A stretch of 64,000 bases of DNA, taken from the NCBI GenBank assembly GCA_945952105.1, contig CAMFGZ010000002.1:186001-250000 (forward strand). The letters are read 5' to 3'. Under the pieces are notes generated by a model. It did no database searches and had not been told where the DNA came from. It saw only the letters and a list, made by a program, of their open reading frames with translations. The translations under genes and the position numbers were made by a program. Shown here piece after piece: positions 1-7,877 of this stretch (the first letter of the stretch is position 1; every line of letters begins with the position of its first letter). This stretch comes from an uncultured Rhodospirillaceae bacterium (lineage in GTDB: Bacteria; Pseudomonadota; Alphaproteobacteria; Reyranellales; Reyranellaceae).

Positions 1-1387
1 CCTTCAGCGCCGCCGTCCGGTCGACCTTGGTGAAGGTGCCGTCCTTGTAGATCACCTCGCCGTCGCACATCGTCATGGTGACGGCCTGCTGCTTGGCGCG
101 CTGAACCACCGCGTCGAGGGTCGGCGTCATCTCGTCGAGATAGGGATAGGCCACGCTCTCCCAGTCGATCAGCACCATGTCGGCCGCCTTGCCGACCTCC
201 AGCGTGCCGATGCTTTCGCCGAACGGCGTCGTCTTCGCGCCGCCCACCGTCGCCATGCGAAGTACCTGCGCCATAGTTGGCACGTCGGCCTCGACCATGC
301 CCGGCACGCGGTGTGCGCGCAGGACCAGCTTCAGCTCCTGCAGCATGTCGCGATCGTCGTTGATGCCGGCCTCGTCGAGGCCGATCGCGGTGTTGATGCC
401 CTTCTTCTCGAAGTGATTGAGCGCCGCCACGCCCGAGCGCAGGCGGAAGTTGGACGAACAGTTGTGGCAGACGCATCCCTTGGCCTCGGCCAGCCGGTCG
501 ATGTCCTTCTCGTTCAACCAGACACCGTGACCCAGGGTCAGCCGCTCGTTAACCATGCCGAAGCGGTCGATGTATTCCAGCGCCGTGCAGTTGCCGCGCC
601 GCCAGGCATATTCCTTCTGGTAGGCGGTCTCGAGCAGGTGCATGTGCATCGGCACGTTGTACTTGGCCGACGCCTCGCTGAGCTTCGTCAGGGCTGGGTC
701 CGAGCACCAGTGCAGGTTGGCGGGCGCGAGCTGGATCTTCACCCGGCGCTTGTTGTGATGCTGCGAATGGAACGACTTGAACATGTCCATCGCATCGTCG
801 AGGCCCATCTTGAACCGGTCGAACCAGCGCTGCATCGGCCCCTGCAGGTCCTTCGGCAGGCTGCGCACGAATTCCTCGTCGGCCTGGTAGACGAGCCGGT
901 TCTGGTCGCGCACCGCATAGCAGTAGCTCACACGCATGCCGACATCTTCGTACGCCTTGATCGTCTCCGTTGCGCGCTTCTCGACGTCGGGCAGAGTGCC
1001 CGGCATCCAACCCTGGATGTGCTGCACCGTGGTGATACCCGAGCCGATCATCTCGAAGGCCGAATAGAGGGTGTCGAGATAGAGGTCGAGGTTGCGGATC
1101 ACCATGCGGGTGATGAACCACAGTTCCAGCGGCATGTCGGGCGAGCCGAGCTGGACCGGCGTCAGGCCGACATGATGATGGCCGTTCACGAAGCCCGGCA
1201 GCAGGATCTCCTTGCCCGTGCCGATCACCGGCACCGTGGGGTGCTTGGCGTGCAGGTCCTCATAGGTGCCGACGGCGACGATGACGCCGTCTTCCTGCAG
1301 GACGGCACCGTCCTTGATCTCGTTCCAGGTGAAACGATCCTTGGTGCCCGTGATGGCGGCACGGCTACGGATCAGGCTGGTGGCCAT
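1..1387 (-). CDS. TRZ/ATZ-family amidohydrolase (deaminase-like), partial at window edge
   Basis: About 462 N-terminal residues are visible; the C-terminus lies outside the window. This is a metal-dependent amidohydrolase of the cytosine/guanine deaminase, SsnA and atrazine-chlorohydrolase superfamily. The metal ligands can be read: HxH at H70/H72 in GFVNGHHHVG, H250 in MHMHLLET, H287 in LGHGVW, and D338 in GLDEAGINDD. The motif CHNCSSNFRLRSG is typical of the SsnA/TrzN branch. It follows the NMT1-type ABC transporter with only 34 bases between, so it probably acts on the imported compound (a nucleobase, triazine or other amine; inferred). The exact substrate cannot be read from sequence. Confidence 0.85.
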   Translation of the reverse strand, partial: MATSLIRSRAAITGTKDRFTWNEIKDGAVLQEDGVIVAVGTYEDLHAKHPTVPVIGTGKEILLPGFVNGHHHVGLTPVQLGSPDMPLELWFITRMVIRNLDLYLDTLYSAFEMIGSGITTVQHIQGWMPGTLPDVEKRATETIKAYEDVGMRVSYCYAVRDQNRLVYQADEEFVRSLPKDLQGPMQRWFDRFKMGLDDAMDMFKSFHSQHHNKRRVKIQLAPANLHWCSDPALTKLSEASAKYNVPMHMHLLETAYQKEYAWRRGNCTALEYIDRFGMVNERLTLGHGVWLNEKDIDRLAEAKGCVCHNCSSNFRLRSGVAALNHFEKKGINTAIGLDEAGINDDRDMLQELKLVLRAHRVPGMVEADVPTMAQVLRMATVGGAKTTPFGESIGTLEVGKAADMVLIDWESVAYPYLDEMTPTLDAVVQRAKQQAVTMTMCDGEVIYKDGTFTKVDRTAALK

Positions 1388-1421
1388 GGTTCGGCTTCTC
1401 CTTTGATGAATGATTATGAAG

Positions 1422-2261
1422 TCAGGCGGTGACGGCGAGCGCTTCCTGTTCGGCGAAGGCGCGGTCGACCTCGTCGCGCAGCAGGTCGGTGAGCTGGATC
1501 CGGAAATCCTCCGCCTCACGCGAGAATAGATTGCGCGGCCGTGGCAGGTCGATCGGCACGATGGTCTTGATGCGGCCCGGCCGCGACGTGAAGACGACGA
1601 CCCGGTCGGCCAGCGCTACCGCCTCGTCGATATGATGGGTGACGAACAGCACCGAAGCGCCCGAATCGCGCCAGACGTCGAGCAGGAAGTCCTGCATGCG
1701 CGCGCGCGTCTGCACGTCGAGCGCCGCGAACGGCTCGTCCATCAGCAGCACCTTCGGGCGCATGGCGAGCGCGCGCGCCACCGCCACCCGCTGCCGCATG
1801 CCACCGGACAGTTCGTCCGGCCGCTTGTCCATCGCAGCCTTCAGGCCCACGCGCTGGAGCGCCTCGGCGGCGACGGTGCGGCGTTCCTGCTTGCTCGCAC
1901 CCTTGATCGACAGGCCAAAGCTCACGTTTTCCCAGACCGTCAGCCACGGGAAGAGCGAGGTCTCCTGAAAGATCAGGCTGCGCTCGGGCGACGGCGTTTC
2001 GACGAGATCGCCGAACGACCAGAGCCGGCCGTCCGTCGCGTCCTCAAGGCCGGCGATCAGGTAGAGCAAGGTGCTCTTGCCGCAGCCCGAGGGGCCGAGG
2101 AAGACCACGAACTCGCCCGGCGCCACATCGAGGTCGATGTCGGTCAGCGCATTGTGGGCGCGCTTGGTCCCGGCCGCCCAGGTCTTGCCGACGCCGCGAC
2201 AGACCACGGCGTCGTGCGACGAGAAAGTCGGCGCACCCTCGGGCGAGCGATCATAGTCCAC
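1422..2261 (-). CDS. ABC transporter ATPase, nitrate/sulfonate/taurine (SsuB/TauB) type
   Basis: 279 residues. It energises uptake through the permease encoded just upstream. Walker A is GPSGCGKST, the signature is [15 protein letters not shown], Walker B is VLLMDEPFAALD, followed by the switch motif LFVTHHIDEAV. Length and motifs fit the SsuB/TauB/NrtD family, which lacks a TOBE domain. The ATG at 2259-2261 overlaps the 3' end of the permease by 11 bases, so translation is probably coupled. Third gene of the order binding protein, permease, ATPase, amidohydrolase. Substrates of this family include alkanesulfonates, nitrate and pyrimidine precursors; the amidohydrolase next door favours a nitrogen heterocycle. 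Confidence 0.92.
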   Translation of the reverse strand: MDYDRSPEGAPTFSSHDAVVCRGVGKTWAAGTKRAHNALTDIDLDVAPGEFVVFLGPSGCGKSTLLYLIAGLEDATDGRLWSFGDLVETPSPERSLIFQETSLFPWLTVWENVSFGLSIKGASKQERRTVAAEALQRVGLKAAMDKRPDELSGGMRQRVAVARALAMRPKVLLMDEPFAALDVQTRARMQDFLLDVWRDSGASVLFVTHHIDEAVALADRVVVFTSRPGRIKTIVPIDLPRPRNLFSREAEDFRIQLTDLLRDEVDRAFAEQEALAVTA

Positions 2262-3186
2262 GCAGCTTCTCCTTGGTGTCGGGCAGCCAGTAGAGAATGC
2301 GCCGCTGGGCCTGGCGCAGCAGCCAGTCGAAGGCGAAGCCCAGCACGCCGATCACCGCGATGGTGAAGAACACCAGCGACGGGTTGAAGGTGTTGCGCGC
2401 CAGCATGATGACCTGGCCCATGCCGTAGCCGACGCCCGTCGACTCCGCGACCAGCACCACCATCCAGGCACCGAACAGGTTGAGCCGCAGGACTTGCAGC
2501 ATGCCCGGCAGGATCGCCGGCACGATGACCCGCCAGTAGATCTGACGCTTCGATGCCCCCATGGTGCGCGCGACATTGATGAAGTTGGGGCTGACGCCGT
2601 CGATCTGGGCGACCGTGGCCAGCACCATGTGGAAGAACAGCGCCACCACGACCATGAAGATGGCCGGCGCGTTGCCGATGCCGAACAGGAAGATCGCGAC
2701 CGGCAGCCAGGCGATCGGCGAGACCGGCGACAGCAGGGTGATGGTCGGCAGCACCAGCTTGTCGAAGAAATGATAGTAGCGGATCAGCACGCCCATGCCG
2801 ATCGCCAGCACCGACGCCATCGCGAGGCCGATGAAGACGCGGGCGGTCGTGGCGCCCACCGTGATCATCACCGATTCGAAGGCCGAGGGGCCGGCATTCA
2901 TCGCCTGCCCGACCTGCCAGCGCGTGGCTGTGTTGAAGAACTTGCCCTGCTCCGCAAGGTTGCCGAGGAAGATGTGCGGCGGCGGCAGCAGCTTGGGGTC
3001 CGCCCAGCCGAAAAACCAGCAGGCTTCCCAGATACCCGCGAACAGGCTGATCGACAGGATCGTCCACCAGGCCTTGGTCAACCATTCGAGATTGACCATG
3101 CCCGTGGAGAAGCGGGAAACCGCCGCCGGGCGGGATGTCCCGGCGGCGGAACCCGATGGCTCGCTGTCGCGTGTGACGACGGCCAT
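2251..3186 (-). CDS. ABC transporter permease, SsuC/TauC type
   Basis: 311 residues. Inner-membrane permease with an N-terminal transmembrane helix near residues 40-60 (WTILSISLFAGIWEACWFF) and a BPD_transp_1 core. The EAA-like loop region GVSPNFINVARTMGASKRQIYWRVIVPAILPG, about residues 195-230, contacts the ATPase. The ATG at 3184-3186 overlaps the TGA of the binding-protein gene as ATGA, a sign of translational coupling. The N-terminal 35 residues are low-complexity (GSAAGTSRPAAVS) and may be a cytoplasmic extension. Confidence 0.92.
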   Translation of the reverse strand: MAVVTRDSEPSGSAAGTSRPAAVSRFSTGMVNLEWLTKAWWTILSISLFAGIWEACWFFGWADPKLLPPPHIFLGNLAEQGKFFNTATRWQVGQAMNAGPSAFESVMITVGATTARVFIGLAMASVLAIGMGVLIRYYHFFDKLVLPTITLLSPVSPIAWLPVAIFLFGIGNAPAIFMVVVALFFHMVLATVAQIDGVSPNFINVARTMGASKRQIYWRVIVPAILPGMLQVLRLNLFGAWMVVLVAESTGVGYGMGQVIMLARNTFNPSLVFFTIAVIGVLGFAFDWLLRQAQRRILYWLPDTKEKLRGL

Positions 3187-4268
3187 CAGGCGGACTTGTA
3201 CTTGAGCTTGCCGTAGAGGTCGGGATTCTCCTTGATGACCTCTTCGAGCAGCGTCCAGTCGATCGCGTCGCGGCCGGGCTTCTTCTTAATGTAGCCCATC
3301 TCCATGACGCTGTCGGTGCGCTGCAGGATGAAGTCGGTCTGGCTGCGCGCATCGACGATCGCCGGCTGCTTGCCCTGGGCGATCTTCGCGTTCTCGAGCG
3401 ACGTCTTGTAGTACTTGCCGACCAGCTCCTTGAGCACGTCTTCGGTCTTGGTCTCGGCTTCGAGCTGGGCCTGCATCATGCTCTTGATGATGGCCTTGAG
3501 GCCGGCCGGATTGTCCTTCATCAGGCTGGCGCGCGAGGCCAGCACGCAGTCGGTGTAGCCCTTGCCGTAGAGGTCGACGCCGTTCGTCAGCATCACCGCG
3601 CCCTTGACGTCGTTCACCAGCGCCGTGGCGTATGGCTCGATCGTGCAGATCCAGTCGATGGCGCCGGCCTTGAAGGCCTCGACGGCTTCCGGTGTGTTGC
3701 CCATGTAGCGGACCTTCACGTCCTTGAACGAAACGCCGTGCTTCTTCAGGTAGTCGTAGGGCATGACTTCCAGCGTATCGAGCTGGAAGGTGCCGAGCGT
3801 CTTGCCCTTGAGCTTCGCCGGTGAATCGAGGCCGGGACGCGCGACGATCGCACAACCTTCGACGCCGCCGCCGGCCACGATCTTGACCGGCGCGCCGGCG
3901 TCATAGAGTGCCATGAAGCTGGTGTAGGGCATCAGGCCGAGATCGACCTGGCCCATGCCGAGGAAGGTGACCATTTCGGCCGAGGTCGGCGTATTCACGA
4001 ACACCAGCTCGGTGCCGGCGTCCTTGGCGAATTGGCGCGAATGGGCGAGAAACAGGTTGAGATTGCAGAAGCCCGTGCCGTGGGTCGACTTGAGCGCAGG
4101 CCCGGCGTAAGCGGGGCCGCTCAGCAGCATACCCGGCCCCGCAGCCATCGTGATGGTGCCGAAGGCGGCCGCTCCCTTGAAGAAGCCACGACGCGACGGC
4201 GCGACGGCGCTGGCGAAATTCATCTGGGACAGATTCGGAAAATGCGTACAGCCGATGCGATCACACAT
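3186..4268 (-). CDS. ABC transporter substrate-binding protein, NMT1/THI5-like (SsuA family)
   Basis: 360 residues from the chosen ATG. The start at 4266-4268 has an ideal AGGAGG six bases upstream; a longer reading to 4442 has no such site. The N-terminus carries a Tat-like signal, SRRGFFKGAAAFG, ending near the Ala-rich stretch GPAYAGPALK. The mature part is a periplasmic NMT1/SsuA-type binding protein, shown by NTPTSAEMVTFLGMGQVDLGLM and by GKTLGTFQLDTLEVMPYDYL. It is the first gene of the uptake operon that leads to the amidohydrolase. The ligand is unknown; a small N-containing heterocycle or sulfonate is plausible. Confidence 0.9.
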   Translation of the reverse strand: MCDRIGCTHFPNLSQMNFASAVAPSRRGFFKGAAAFGTITMAAGPGMLLSGPAYAGPALKSTHGTGFCNLNLFLAHSRQFAKDAGTELVFVNTPTSAEMVTFLGMGQVDLGLMPYTSFMALYDAGAPVKIVAGGGVEGCAIVARPGLDSPAKLKGKTLGTFQLDTLEVMPYDYLKKHGVSFKDVKVRYMGNTPEAVEAFKAGAIDWICTIEPYATALVNDVKGAVMLTNGVDLYGKGYTDCVLASRASLMKDNPAGLKAIIKSMMQAQLEAETKTEDVLKELVGKYYKTSLENAKIAQGKQPAIVDARSQTDFILQRTDSVMEMGYIKKKPGRDAIDWTLLEEVIKENPDLYGKLKYKSA

Positions 4269-4274
4269 GGAGAG

Positions 4275-4280
4275 CCTCCT
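4275..4280 (-). promoter_or_regulatory. Ribosome binding site fixing the start of the NMT1-type binding protein
   Basis: On the minus strand AGGAGG lies six bases before the ATG at 4268. It supports the 360-residue product over a longer one. Confidence 0.8.
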
Positions 4281-4399
4281 CGGGCAGCGGAGATTTTTGA
4301 ACTTGGAATGCTGGGTTCTGGCGATTCTGCGACTGACAACTCCTTGTCGGTCACAACTCGATGCGACCGCCGTCAAAGATGCCGGCACGCCAACCGAGA

Positions 4400-4421
4400 A
4401 GAATCGCGCTAGCGCGATTCT
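4400..4421. repeat. Perfect 22-bp palindrome in the eamA/binding-protein intergenic region
   Basis: Each half reads AGAATCGCGCT and the two halves are exact reverse complements with no loop. It lies 132 bases upstream of the NMT1-type binding-protein start and 119 bases downstream of the eamA stop. There is no U-tract, so an intrinsic terminator is unlikely. It could be an operator or a dispersed genomic palindrome. Confidence 0.6.
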
Positions 4422-4540
4422 GCGCTGCCACTTTCGAAGCAAGGGATGTGCCAGCGCCCGGAAGCTGCGAGGACGCGGCGCGTTTGCCGGGCAAGGGCGC
4501 GGCCCGAGGTCAATTCCTGACCACGCGCGCTATTTCTTGA

Positions 4541-5443
4541 TCAGGACTTCTTCATCATGGCGCGGTGCCGCTGCCGTTCGATGTGCCCGAGATAGAGGCC
4601 GGAGCAGATGATCACGCCCGCGCCGACCCAGGTCCAGAAGTCGGGAAAGTCGCCGAACACGAAGTAGCCGAGTGCTGCCGCACCGAGAAGCTGGACGTAG
4701 TTGAACGGCGCCACGACGGCTGCCGGCGCCTGACTGTAGGCGATCGTCAGGAAGTAATGACCGACGCCCGCCATGATGCCCATGCCGACGAACAGAACCC
4801 AGTGCCAACCGAAGGTCGGGGTCACCCATTCGAACGGCAGCATCGGCAGTGCTGCCGCCGTGCCGACGATGGTCGCCATGGTTGCCGACGCGTCGGGCCG
4901 CTCCGCCTGTCCGTAACGTCGCGAGAAGAGCTGATAGAGCGAGCTGCAGATCGTGCTGCCCACGATCCACAGCGAATGCCATTCGAAATGCGCGGAGCCC
5001 GGGCGCACCACGATGAGAGCGCCGATGAAGCCGATCACCACGGCCACCCAGCGCCTGGGCCCGACCGGCTCGCCCAGGAACTTCGAGGACAGCGCCGTTA
5101 CGATCAGCGGGCTGGTGAGCGAGATCGAGGCAGCCGAGGCCAGCGGCATGTCGACGATGCCGTGGAAATAGAGAAACGAGGACAAGAACAGCAGCAGGCC
5201 ACGCACGATCTGGCTCGGCACATTGTGCCAGCGGAACAGCGCCATCCCCGCGCGTGGCAGGAATATCGCCATCATGAACACGAAGGCGAAGACGTAGCGC
5301 CCCCAGATGACCTCGATGACCGGATACGTCTGACTGAGCGTCTTGGACATGGCGTTCAGAACGGAAAAGCACAGCACCGAGAAGATGATCGAGAGGATCG
5401 CCCGCAGGATACGGTCGGTCGGCGGGGGCGCTTTTTCAGTCAT
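4541..5443 (-). CDS. EamA/DMT-family transporter
   Basis: About 300 residues with ten predicted hydrophobic segments arranged as two EamA repeats. This is the classic RhaT/YdcZ-like drug/metabolite transporter size and topology. Typical features are a first helix near AILSIIFSVLCFSVLNAMSK, the mid-repeat SLTSPLIVTALSSKFLGEPVGPRRW and the second-repeat equivalent near FNYVQLLGAAALGYFVFGDFPDFWTW. ATG was chosen as start; a TTG three codons upstream is possible and neither has a clear ribosome site. It probably exports a metabolite; the substrate cannot be inferred. It stands alone between two operons on the same strand. Confidence 0.85.
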   Translation of the reverse strand: MTEKAPPPTDRILRAILSIIFSVLCFSVLNAMSKTLSQTYPVIEVIWGRYVFAFVFMMAIFLPRAGMALFRWHNVPSQIVRGLLLFLSSFLYFHGIVDMPLASAASISLTSPLIVTALSSKFLGEPVGPRRWVAVVIGFIGALIVVRPGSAHFEWHSLWIVGSTICSSLYQLFSRRYGQAERPDASATMATIVGTAAALPMLPFEWVTPTFGWHWVLFVGMGIMAGVGHYFLTIAYSQAPAAVVAPFNYVQLLGAAALGYFVFGDFPDFWTWVGAGVIICSGLYLGHIERQRHRAMMKKS

Positions 5444-5553
5444 CGCCGCCAACTTACCCTGCCCGCCCCCGCCAACAAGTGCAGGCGTGGACTAAGCCAT
5501 CGTGCGGAGCGCATAGGTCGTCCCGGAGGATGGCCTGCCGCACACCGGAAAGG

Positions 5554-6702
5554 TCAGGTGCGGAGCTCGTTCTTCAGTTCCTGGTCGTTGGGCCACAGCA
5601 GCAGCGACACGATCATCAGAATGCCGAGGCCCCCGGTGATCCCGGCGAAGCGGTCGACGCCGGGCATGATGCTCTCCGGCGGCGCCAGTCCCTGCACCAT
5701 CGTGATGACGTAGACGAAGGCAAACTGTGTCCCGACATAGGGAACGCCATGCCGTCCCATCTGGATGTGCATGCCAACCCAGACGACGCCACCGATCATG
5801 GCCAGCCACCAGATGAACGATTCGACCTGCAAGGCCAGGCAGGCCAGCGCCACCAGGCCGCCCAACAGGCATCCCATGAAGCGATGGAAGGATTTCTCCG
5901 CCACGAGATGGCGCGTCGACGTGCCTCCATCGGCGATCAGGGGTGCCGCCATGACGACGGCGATCGTCACGGCCATTTCGCCGACGTCCGGCAGGTCGAC
6001 CATCGTCCAGACGATCAGAACGGTCACTACGGAAATACCCGCCCGAAGCCCGTGCAGCACCGAAGGCCACTGCGCGCCGAGCAGGTGCCGCCAGCCAGGT
6101 GCCGTCGGAGGCGGCTCGGCATGCCAGTCCTGCAGGACCTTGGCAGTGACCATTGCACAGGAAACGCCGACCGCCACGTCGATCGTGCGATCGCAGGCGA
6201 TCTGGAAGGCGAGGGTCGGGTCGTTCAGGCTCATCAGCAGCACGAGGCTGGAAGTGATCGACATGAAGAGCCACGCCAGCCCGTGCGGACTCACCTGCAT
6301 CGCGATGACACCGGCCATCGTGGCGCTCCCCAGGAACAGGCAGAGCGCCACCTGGTCATACGGAAGCCAGCGCGCCATGACGAAGCCGAGAACGGCCCCC
6401 GCGATCGTGCCGCTCAGCCGAAGCAGACCACGCCGCACGGAGCCCGCACCGGTCGACATCAGGGACATGTAGCCGCTGATCGCGGCCCACCATGGTGCAT
6501 CGAGCTGCATGAGCAGCGCCACCGTGGTGGTCAGCACCACCGAAACTGCCGCCACGATGCCCATCCGCGACTGCGCCGGCCGCAAGCCGATGTCGGCCAG
6601 CTCACGCCAGAATCCCGTGAGCGTCCGGTCGAAAAGCCGGGCGCCCTCACGGAAGTCCTCCGCGACGGCCCGCCCGTACCGCGCGATGCCCAGGCGGATC
6701 AC
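5554..6702 (-). CDS. FUSC-family membrane protein (AaeB-like efflux component, half size)
   Basis: 382 residues from a GTG whose last bases overlap the stop of the HlyD gene (GTGA), so the two are co-translated. It has hydrophobic blocks near residues 47-67, 75-110, 120-150 and, after a linker, a second set in the C-terminal half. This resembles the fusaric-acid-resistance/AaeB architecture (SVRRGLLRLSGTIAGAVLGF). AaeB/YccS proteins are usually 650-700 residues with a large soluble domain; that domain is missing here. With the HlyD protein it probably forms an aromatic-acid or drug efflux pair. No outer-membrane TolC partner is nearby. Confidence 0.8.
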   Translation of the reverse strand: MIRLGIARYGRAVAEDFREGARLFDRTLTGFWRELADIGLRPAQSRMGIVAAVSVVLTTTVALLMQLDAPWWAAISGYMSLMSTGAGSVRRGLLRLSGTIAGAVLGFVMARWLPYDQVALCLFLGSATMAGVIAMQVSPHGLAWLFMSITSSLVLLMSLNDPTLAFQIACDRTIDVAVGVSCAMVTAKVLQDWHAEPPPTAPGWRHLLGAQWPSVLHGLRAGISVVTVLIVWTMVDLPDVGEMAVTIAVVMAAPLIADGGTSTRHLVAEKSFHRFMGCLLGGLVALACLALQVESFIWWLAMIGGVVWVGMHIQMGRHGVPYVGTQFAFVYVITMVQGLAPPESIMPGVDRFAGITGGLGILMIVSLLLWPNDQELKNELRT

Positions 6703-7853
6703 GGGAAGATGACGGTGCGCGCGTCTGCGCCCATGTAGAGCTTGTAGCCGGACGGCAGGTCCTCCAGCACGATCGTCACCGGGATACGGCGCTGCAGGCG
6801 GATCCAGTCGGTCGTCGGCGCGACATAGGGCAAGAGCTTGTCGATGCCGGGGTTGCGGCTGAAGCCCCGGGCGATGCCGGTGATCCGGCCCTTGTGGAAA
6901 TGCCAGGGTGCGCTGTCGAGCCAGACCCAGGCGGTGTCTCCCACCTTGAAGTCGCGAACATAGTACTGCTTGTAGTTCGCCATGATGCGCCAGGCATCGG
7001 CATCGACGATGCCGATGATCGGCACGTTGATCGTGGCCATGTCGCCTTTGCGGACCGTCAGGTTGGTGATCGGCCCATTGTTCGGCGCATGGACGACAGT
7101 GCGATCGAGGTTCCACTGGGCCGACGCCAGTTGCGCCTGGGCCAGCTCCAGCGCCGCCTGATGCGCGCCGATGTCCGTCTGCGCCTTGGCAATGGCCACG
7201 GTCGACATCGTCATTTCGGCCTGGGATCGCCGCAGCGCGTCGTTGGCCCGGTCGAGCTCGGCGATCGGTGCGAACTGGCGCTTGGCAAGGTCGGAGAACC
7301 GGCTCTGTTCCTGAACGGCGTAGGTATGTGTCGAGGTCGAGACCTGCAGGGCCGCCTGGGCCACCGCCAGTTCCTCCTGTGCAACCTTGAGCTGGGCGGC
7401 GGCCCGATCGATCTGGGCCTTCCATTGGTTGACCACGAGCTGGAAGGGTTCCGGGTCGATCGTGAACAGTTTGTCGCCGATCCTGACCTCCTGATTGTCG
7501 ACGACATGGACCTCGATGATCTGACCCGTCACCTGGGGCGCCACCGCCACGAGGTCGGAGCGGACATACGCATCGTCGGTGTAGGCGACGAAGTAGGTGA
7601 ACACCTCGTAGAGGATGAACAGGGCAAGGATCGTTCCCCCGACCGTGAGAAGGCGGTGAAGGCGGCTCGTCTCGACTTCAGGCCTTGCCGATCCCGCCGG
7701 CAAAACCAGCACCGGCGCAGCGGCCGCCGCGGCTTCGGGACTCACGAGAGGAACCGGCGTCGACGGCGGCTGGGACGCCGCGGCACCCGGCGCCGGTGTG
7801 GCGGGCGCGGTGTCTGACGTCCTTTCGGACGGGATCGCATCGGGTGGCATCAC
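6699..7853 (-). CDS. HlyD/EmrA-family membrane-fusion protein
   Basis: 384 residues. A proline/alanine-rich cytoplasmic N-terminus of about 65 residues leads into one transmembrane helix (LLTVGGTILALFILYEVFTYFV). A biotinyl-lipoyl-like half-site (VAPQVTGQIIEVHVVDNQEV) follows, then a long coiled coil around residues 130-220, the second lipoyl half (VVHAPNNGPITNLTVRKGD) and the beta-barrel domain. It is a periplasmic adaptor linking an inner-membrane pump to an outer-membrane channel. It is the first gene of the pair and the FUSC gene overlaps its stop codon. EmrA and AaeA are the closest named models. Confidence 0.9.
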   Translation of the reverse strand: MMPPDAIPSERTSDTAPATPAPGAAASQPPSTPVPLVSPEAAAAAAPVLVLPAGSARPEVETSRLHRLLTVGGTILALFILYEVFTYFVAYTDDAYVRSDLVAVAPQVTGQIIEVHVVDNQEVRIGDKLFTIDPEPFQLVVNQWKAQIDRAAAQLKVAQEELAVAQAALQVSTSTHTYAVQEQSRFSDLAKRQFAPIAELDRANDALRRSQAEMTMSTVAIAKAQTDIGAHQAALELAQAQLASAQWNLDRTVVHAPNNGPITNLTVRKGDMATINVPIIGIVDADAWRIMANYKQYYVRDFKVGDTAWVWLDSAPWHFHKGRITGIARGFSRNPGIDKLLPYVAPTTDWIRLQRRIPVTIVLEDLPSGYKLYMGADARTVIFP

Positions 7854-7877
7854 CCTCGGAAAATAACGCGCCGGACG

